From NCBI RefSeq assembly GCF_004125265.1, contig NZ_RDTE01000003.1, positions 4,836,001 to 4,900,000 of the forward strand: DNA of 64,000 nt, in the 5' to 3' direction. The notes under the pieces are model-generated. The model was not told where the DNA came from and did not search any database. It saw nothing but the letters and a program-made list of their open reading frames with translations. Source of the stretch: Streptomyces lydicus (GTDB taxonomy: Bacteria; Actinomycetota; Actinomycetes; Streptomycetales; Streptomycetaceae). A program made the position numbers and the translations under genes. Below, piece after piece: positions 59,506-64,000 of the stretch (within the stretch, counting starts at the first letter, position 1; each line of letters begins with the position of its first letter).

Positions 59506-60603
59506 ATGGCTGATCATCGCGGCGCTTCCGGCCCGCCGGGCGGAACCGCTCCGCACGGCGGGCCGCGGACCGGCGCTCCGGGGCGGGCGGCCGTCGGGTG
59601 GGCGGCCTTCAAGAGGTCGCCCTACTTCCCCGCGGCCGTGCTGATCTTCATCGTCGCCGCGGCGGCCGGCCTGTTCGCCGGCTCGTACACGTACGCCATG
59701 GCCAACCCGACGCCCCGCTCCATCCCGACCGCCGTGGTCGGCTCTCCCGACACCCCGCCGGTGAAGGCCTTCGCCCAGGGGATGGAGAAGGCGCTGAACG
59801 CTTCGCTCCGGCTGACCGGGTACCGCACCTACGGCCAGGCCCGGCGGGCCGTCGACGAGCAGGAGCAGTTCGCGATCCTGCGCGCCCGCGGCAGGGGCGT
59901 GGAGCTGGACGTCTCCGGCGCCTCGGGGGCCACGGTGGCGCAGCTGCTGACCCAGTCGGGCGCGAAGGTCGGCCAGGCGATCGGCGTGGACGTCCGGATC
60001 CGGGACATCAAACCGCTGCAGAAGGGCGATCCCCGCGGTCTGGCGCTGTTCTACATCTCGCTGGCCGCGGTGATCATCGGCTTCGTCGGCGCGATCCAGC
60101 TCAGCGTGCACGCCCGCGGCCTGCGGCCGGCCGAGCGGATCGCCTGTACCGCGGTCTATGCGCTGCTGGGGGGCTTTTGCATCGCTGCGGTGGTGGACTG
60201 GTGGCTGGGCGCGCTGCGGCTGCCGTTCGTGGAGTCCTGGCTGATCCTGGCGCTGACGATGTTCACGTCCGGCATGGTCTTCACGATGTTCAACGCCCTC
60301 ATGGGGCGCTGGGCGATGATCCCCACCTGGGGACTGATGGTGCTGCTGGGCAACCCCTCCTCGGGCGGTGCGGTCTCCTGGCCGCTGCTGCCGTCCGCCC
60401 TCGGCCTCGTCGGCCGCTGGCTGCCGCCGGGCGGCTCGGTCAACGCCCAGCACACCGCCGTCTACTTCGGCGGCCACCAGCACGCCTTCCCCTTCCTGGT
60501 GCTGGCCGGCTGGGCGGTGCTCTCGTGCACGGTGTTCTGGATCTGGCGGCACGGCCATCCGGATGGCGGCGGGGAGGCGGTGGCGCCCGCCGCGGACGCG
60601 TGA
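59506..60603 (+). CDS. DUF3533/YhgE-like membrane protein
   Basis: 365 aa, six membrane helices in the ABC-2-like layout: one near the N-terminus (FPAAVLIFIVAAAAGLFAGS), then a large outside domain (residues about 65-180) and five more helices (ALFYISLAAVIIGFVGAI, ACTAVYALLGGFCIAAVV, LILALTMFTSGMVFTMF, GLMVLLG region, FPFLVLAGWAVLSCTVFWIW). This matches YhgE/Pip- or DUF3533-type proteins, which resemble exporter permeases or phage-infection proteins and are often controlled by TetR regulators. None is adjacent. ATG 59506. Confidence 0.85.
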   Translation: MADHRGASGPPGGTAPHGGPRTGAPGRAAVGWAAFKRSPYFPAAVLIFIVAAAAGLFAGSYTYAMANPTPRSIPTAVVGSPDTPPVKAFAQGMEKALNASLRLTGYRTYGQARRAVDEQEQFAILRARGRGVELDVSGASGATVAQLLTQSGAKVGQAIGVDVRIRDIKPLQKGDPRGLALFYISLAAVIIGFVGAIQLSVHARGLRPAERIACTAVYALLGGFCIAAVVDWWLGALRLPFVESWLILALTMFTSGMVFTMFNALMGRWAMIPTWGLMVLLGNPSSGGAVSWPLLPSALGLVGRWLPPGGSVNAQHTAVYFGGHQHAFPFLVLAGWAVLSCTVFWIWRHGHPDGGGEAVAPAADA

Positions 60604-60738
60604 GGCGCGACGGGGCGTGTGCCGGGTGCCGCGCGCCGGGCCCAGGCGTCGGGCGGAAAAAGAAAGCCGTCATCGGCACCGGCGGAATGGGCGGAATCCA
60701 CGGACACGAAGGATGCGAAGGACGCGAAGAACACGAAA

Positions 60739-60767
60739 AAGGCCCCGATTCCAGGAATCGGGGCCTT
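60739..60767 (-). terminator. Terminator of the tRNA-Glu-Asp-Phe operon
   Basis: AAGGCCCCGATTCC (60739-60752) pairs with GGAATCGGGGCCTT (60754-60767) around a single base; on the minus strand five T residues follow. Same type as the tRNA-Gly terminators. Confidence 0.88.
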
Positions 60768-60780
60768 CTCCCAATGGGTG

Positions 60781-60854
60781 TGGCTGGGGCCGGGGTCGAA
60801 CCGGCGACCTATCGCTTTTCAGGCGATCGCTCGTACCAACTGAGCTACCCAGCC
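60781..60854 (-). tRNA. tRNA-Phe (GAA)
   Basis: Minus strand; acceptor GGCTGGG/CCCAGCC with a wobble, D-arm TAGCTCAGTTGG, anticodon loop CTGAAAA with GAA, T-loop TTCGACC, discriminator A. Last of three tRNAs in the operon. Confidence 0.96.
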
Positions 60855-60858
60855 GCAG

Positions 60859-60933
60859 CGGTCCTGACGGGATTTGAACCCGCGGCCTCCACCTTGACAG
60901 GGTGGCGAGCACTCCAAACTGCTCCACAGGACC
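60859..60933 (-). tRNA. tRNA-Asp (GTC), second copy
   Basis: Minus strand, sequence identical to the copy at 55080. Lies between tRNA-Glu and tRNA-Phe. Confidence 0.96.
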
Positions 60934-60981
60934 TTGCATTGTGCGAAAGCGGCGTGAACCAGTCTCGCACACGGTGATGCG

Positions 60982-61054
60982 TGCCCCCAACGGGATTCGA
61001 ACCCGTGCTACCGCCTTGAAAGGGCGGCGTCCTGGGCCACTAGACGATGAGGGC
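60982..61054 (-). tRNA. tRNA-Glu (TTC)
   Basis: Minus strand; acceptor GCCCTCA with TGGGGGC, D-arm TCGTCTAGTGG, anticodon loop CTTTCAA with UUC, T-loop TTCGAAT, discriminator A. First of three tRNAs (Glu-Asp-Phe), an order common in actinobacteria. Confidence 0.96.
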
Positions 61055-61100
61055 TGGTGGCCACCTTGGCGTCGTTACCGGCGCCGTCGGGGACGTGAGA

Positions 61101-61130
61101 AGCATATGGGATGGGAGGACCGTTCGCCAA
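61101..61130 (-). promoter_or_regulatory. Promoter of the tRNA-Glu-Asp-Phe operon
   Basis: Minus strand TTGGCG (61130-61125), 18 bases, TATGCT (61106-61101), about 47 bases before tRNA-Glu. Fits the vegetative consensus. Confidence 0.55.
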
Positions 61131-61136
61131 AACGGT

Positions 61137-62897
61137 TTACCGGGGGCCGCCGGAAGGGCTCCTGGCCGGGCGCGGAAGCGGGCCGGACGACGGGCCGGAA
61201 GAGCCTCCGGAAGAAGGCCCGGAAGAGACTCCCGAAGAGGGTCCGGACGGGTGAGGCGGGCCGGACGGCGAGGGCGTGGCGCCGGGTTGGTTCTCGCGGG
61301 GGAGGTGGCGGCTGACCTCGGCCCGCGACAGGCCCAGCCCGCCGAGGGTGATCTCGTCCCACGCCTGCAGCCGTTTCGTCGTCCGGTCCAGATAGAGCAC
61401 CGACGCCTCGACCGGCGCGGGCTTCCTGTTCTGCACCGCGCGCAGCCCGCCGCCGCCCGTGGAGCCCTCGACCATCAGCCGGGTGCCCTGGGGGAGCGTG
61501 GTGATCTCGCGGTGGTGGAGGTGGCCGGCCAGTGCCAGCGGGGCCAGGCCGTCCGCCTCGGTCACGGCGGTGGGGTTGTGGGCCAGCGCGATGTCGACGG
61601 GGGTGCCGGCCAGCCGCTGGGTGCGCAGCGAGTCGGCGAGCTTGCCGCCGGCGGTGCGCTCGGCGGGCTCGCCGGCCGCCACCACGGAGCGGTCCGGGGT
61701 GAACTGCGGGTCGCCGACGCCCGCGAGGCGCAGGCCGGCGACCCGGGCGACCTTGCCGTGGTCGAGGACGGTGACGTGGCGGCGGCCGGTCAAGTACTTC
61801 TGCGTGCCGCGCGAGTCGTGGTTGCCGCGCACCCAGACGTACGGGGCGCCGAGGCTGGAGACCGGGTCCAGGAAGTGGTTCTCGGCGGCCGAGCCGTGGT
61901 CCATGGTGTCGCCGGTGTCGAGGATCACGTTGATCCGGTACTGCTTCACCAGGGAGGCGATGATCCGCCAGCCGGCGGGGTTGAGGTGGATGTCGGAGAC
62001 GTGCAGCACCCGGATGGTGGTGGGTTCCGGCCGGTAGACCGGCAGCGTCGAGGCGGCGTCGTAGAGCTTGGTCACATTGGTCACCAGACGCGCCAACTCC
62101 TTCTGGTAGACGTTGAATTCGCTGACGATATTGCGGGCGTTGCCGACCACGGACGGGGCCGAGGAGAGCAGCCCGGAGAACTTCGGCTCCAGTACGGACT
62201 TGGGGTTCCAGGTGGCGTACGCGGTGCCGGCGCAGGCGGCGAGCAGGGCGAGCGCCAGCCCGCCGGCGGCCGGCGCGCGGCGCGGGCGGCGGTGGACGGC
62301 CAGGCTCAGCGCGGTCGCGCCGGACACCACGGCGATACCGGAGTGCAGCGCCAGCCCCAGGGCGCCGCGGGTGACGTCACGGGTGACCTCGTCCTGCAGG
62401 CCGGCGAACCGCTCGGGGTGGTCGACCAGCGCCCGGGAGCGGACCGGGTCCAGCCGGTCGACATCGACGTCGAGCGACACGGGTGCGTAGTGGCTGCTCA
62501 GTTCCAGGTCGCCGAGGGGCGGGACGTTGATCCTGGTGCCGCCGGTCAGCGAGGGGCGCAGCGCCATGCTGGTGTCCATCGGGCCGACGGGGGCGTGGAC
62601 GCCGCCGATCAGGACCAGCCCCAGCCAGCCGCCGAGGACGGCCACGGATACCAGGCCGAGGGCGGAGCGCAGGGGGCGGCGCGGGGCGGCGCCGAGCGGG
62701 GTGGAGGAGGCCGGGTGGGCCGAGGAGCGCGACGGGGCGGGGACGGGGGCGGCCGGGGCCGTACGGCGGAAGCGGTAGGCGCGGCGGACGGCTGCGGGCA
62801 GTGCGGGTACGCCGTGGAGCCAGACGAACAGCAGCCGGTGCGGCGGGGTGCGCGGGGTGTCGGGGTGCGGTGTCGGGGAGCGCGCGGCGCGGGCCAT
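61137..62897 (-). CDS. Membrane metallophosphoesterase
   Basis: 586 aa. N-terminal part with three membrane helices (ALGLVSVAVLGGWLGLVLIGGV, then GIAVVSGATALSLAV and GLALALLAACAGTAYATW) and an outside loop between the first two; then a calcineurin-like phosphoesterase domain with all metal motifs: DIH (302-304), GDTMDHG, RGNHDS, and AGHLHH near the end. The last 45 residues are a Pro/Ser/Gly repeat (PSSGGSSGPSSG). ATG 62897 is chosen; upstream frame residues are acidic and not conserved looking. Orientation suggests that the active domain faces outside, acting on an extracellular or lipid-linked phosphate. Next to the tRNA operon on the same strand. Confidence 0.92.
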   Translation of the reverse strand: MARAARSPTPHPDTPRTPPHRLLFVWLHGVPALPAAVRRAYRFRRTAPAAPVPAPSRSSAHPASSTPLGAAPRRPLRSALGLVSVAVLGGWLGLVLIGGVHAPVGPMDTSMALRPSLTGGTRINVPPLGDLELSSHYAPVSLDVDVDRLDPVRSRALVDHPERFAGLQDEVTRDVTRGALGLALHSGIAVVSGATALSLAVHRRPRRAPAAGGLALALLAACAGTAYATWNPKSVLEPKFSGLLSSAPSVVGNARNIVSEFNVYQKELARLVTNVTKLYDAASTLPVYRPEPTTIRVLHVSDIHLNPAGWRIIASLVKQYRINVILDTGDTMDHGSAAENHFLDPVSSLGAPYVWVRGNHDSRGTQKYLTGRRHVTVLDHGKVARVAGLRLAGVGDPQFTPDRSVVAAGEPAERTAGGKLADSLRTQRLAGTPVDIALAHNPTAVTEADGLAPLALAGHLHHREITTLPQGTRLMVEGSTGGGGLRAVQNRKPAPVEASVLYLDRTTKRLQAWDEITLGGLGLSRAEVSRHLPRENQPGATPSPSGPPHPSGPSSGVSSGPSSGGSSGPSSGPLPRPARSPSGGPR

Positions 62898-63017
62898 TGG
62901 TCCGGTATGCCCGGCCGGTGGCACCGCTATGCGGGGAGCGGCGGCTTCCGGTTGGGGTGCGGAGTGACGGGCGGGACGCGACGATCGGTGTGGGTCCGGG
63001 TGGCGGAGAATGGTGGT

Positions 63018-63368
63018 GTGCTGGAAATGACGCGCGAGGAGTTCGAGGAACTGGTCGCCGAGGCGCTGGACCGGATTCCGCCGGAGCTGACCCGGCTGAT
63101 GGACAACGTGGCGGTCTTCGTCGAGGACGAGCCCCCGGCCGGCGATCCCGAGTTGCTCGGGCTGTACGAGGGGACGCCGCTGACCGACCGCGGGGAGTGG
63201 TACGCGGGCGTGCTGCCGGACCGGATCACCGTCTACCGGGGGCCGACGCTGCGGATGTGCGACACGCGCGAGGACGTGGTCGCGGAGACCGAAGTGACGG
63301 TCGTTCACGAGATCGCGCACCACTTCGGGATCGACGACGAACGGCTGCACGCGCTCGGCTACGGCTAG
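63018..63368 (+). CDS. Small metallopeptidase-family (DUF1025) protein
   Basis: 116 aa. Zinc motif HEIAHHFGID with His97, Glu98 and His101, and the family context LYEGTPLTDRGEW and ITVYRGPTLRMC. This is the minimal actinobacterial metallopeptidase family seen in most genomes; real substrates are unknown. GTG 63018 gives VLEMTREEFEELVAEAL with GGAG upstream; ATG 63027 is the alternative. Divergent from the metallophosphoesterase gene. Confidence 0.9.
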   Translation: MLEMTREEFEELVAEALDRIPPELTRLMDNVAVFVEDEPPAGDPELLGLYEGTPLTDRGEWYAGVLPDRITVYRGPTLRMCDTREDVVAETEVTVVHEIAHHFGIDDERLHALGYG

Positions 63369-63510
63369 GGCCACCGGGGCCCCTGGCTCGGCCCGGTCCG
63401 CGGCGCCCGGAGCGATCCGCCGGGCCCGGTGCGTGTCCTCGGGTGGGGAGCGGGAGTTGGGCAGGGAGTCCGTACCGCTGTCCCTGCGCTCCGGATCCGG
63501 AGGTCCCGCC

Positions 63511-64000
63511 GTGCGCCCGAGCCCCTGCCATTCGCCCCTGACGCCGACACCGTCCCCGTCGTCGTCTCCGTCGCCGTCCGTCACCCCTGCCGAATCGTCG
63601 CGCCCGCCGGCGCGCCGCCGGCACTCCCGGGCCGTCGCCGCGGCCGTGGCCGTCTCCGCGCTGGCCGCGTCGCTGGCCGGCTGTATGAGCGTGAGCGATC
63701 CGGAGAAACCGAGACCGTCCGGCAGCAGTGCGCGGCACGACGGGGAGGGCGGGCTGCCCGGCCCCGGCGGGGTGACCGTGGACGGCCGCGGCGGCGGACC
63801 GCGGCGGATGGGCCATCACGGCGCCGGGCGTCCGGCCGGCGACGACGACAAGGCGAAGAAGAAGTCGGGGAGCGCCGAGCCGACGCCGTCCGGGCCGGGT
63901 GAGCCGTCCCAGCCCGTGCAGCCGTCGGGGCCCGAGCCGGGGGCGGGCGGCGTCCACGGCGGCTCCGACGGTCACGGCGGGCGCCCCGGAATCCCGAAGC
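63511..64000 (+). CDS. Putative lipoprotein (partial, 3' end outside window)
   Basis: The frame opens with GTG 63511 (GGAGG seven bases upstream) and stays open to the window end. A Pro/Ser-rich N-region of 40 residues precedes a hydrophobic stretch AVAAAVAVSALAASLAGC, a lipobox with Cys58. The mature part seen is Gly/Pro/Ser-rich and hydrophilic (DDDKAKKKSGSAEPTPSG), as in many streptomycete lipoproteins. The N-region is longer than usual for a signal peptide. No family recognised. Confidence 0.75.
   Translation, partial: MRPSPCHSPLTPTPSPSSSPSPSVTPAESSRPPARRRHSRAVAAAVAVSALAASLAGCMSVSDPEKPRPSGSSARHDGEGGLPGPGGVTVDGRGGGPRRMGHHGAGRPAGDDDKAKKKSGSAEPTPSGPGEPSQPVQPSGPEPGAGGVHGGSDGHGGRPGIPK

Overview
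The window is high-GC actinobacterial chromosome, almost certainly Streptomyces. Third-position GC is extreme, and the order lsr2-like, purS-purQ-purL, purF-purM, DUF3073, valine dehydrogenase, bldC, hrpA-like helicase matches what I recall of the conserved core arm of Streptomyces chromosomes. bldC itself is a streptomycete developmental regulator gene. Genes were called from codon bias, motifs, Shine-Dalgarno sequences and neighbour spacing; no database search was possible, and coordinates of starts are choices explained per gene.

Layout. 1-3610: end of an ABC exporter permease, its ATPase, a divergent MarR/GbsR-type regulator with a perfect palindromic operator between them, and a divergent diacylglycerol-kinase-like protein. 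3787-5073: purA. 5168-17553: a defence island. It holds an RloA/RloB (AbiL-type) ATPase plus Toprim-like pair, a type I restriction-modification system (very long HsdM, half-size HsdS, HsdR), a Scr1/DUF397 regulator pair and two small unknown genes set between hsdS and hsdR, and a YgjP/WLM-type metallopeptidase as last gene. 17601-21214: two tandem membrane Ser/Thr kinases sharing an extracellular repeat domain. 21848-26861: a VTC-domain protein, a class III aminotransferase with a GntR regulator, an unknown protein and a SLATT-domain membrane protein.

27285-50368 carries most of de novo purine synthesis in separate units: purD, purC, purSQL, purF and purM (with purA upstream). Between them lie a degenerate M48-like membrane protein, an N,N-dimethylformamidase-like protein, a LysR/MFS pair with a clear operator, and a two-component system plus ABC exporter bracketed by two identical tRNA-Gly(GCC) genes. 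An odd tRNA-Gly(UCC)-like gene, an Lsr2-family nucleoid protein, a small winged-helix regulator with an operator at its start codon, an M23 peptidase and a maleylpyruvate isomerase/SCP-fold protein complete this stretch.

50557-64000: DUF3073 protein, valine dehydrogenase, a conserved unknown protein, bldC with a complex non-coding 3' side, a DUF6274 zinc-finger-like protein, tRNA-Asp, a large HrpA-type helicase, a DUF3533-like membrane protein with its own inverted repeat, the tRNA-Glu-Asp-Phe operon, a membrane metallophosphoesterase, a minimal zinc metallopeptidase and the start of a lipoprotein gene.

The most promising material for something new is the composite defence island (half HsdS with oversized HsdM, embedded small genes with an attenuator-like leader, terminal metallopeptidase), followed by the tRNA-bracketed signalling cassette, the anomalous tRNA-Gly, and the cluster of GCGTGACGC repeats upstream of purD.
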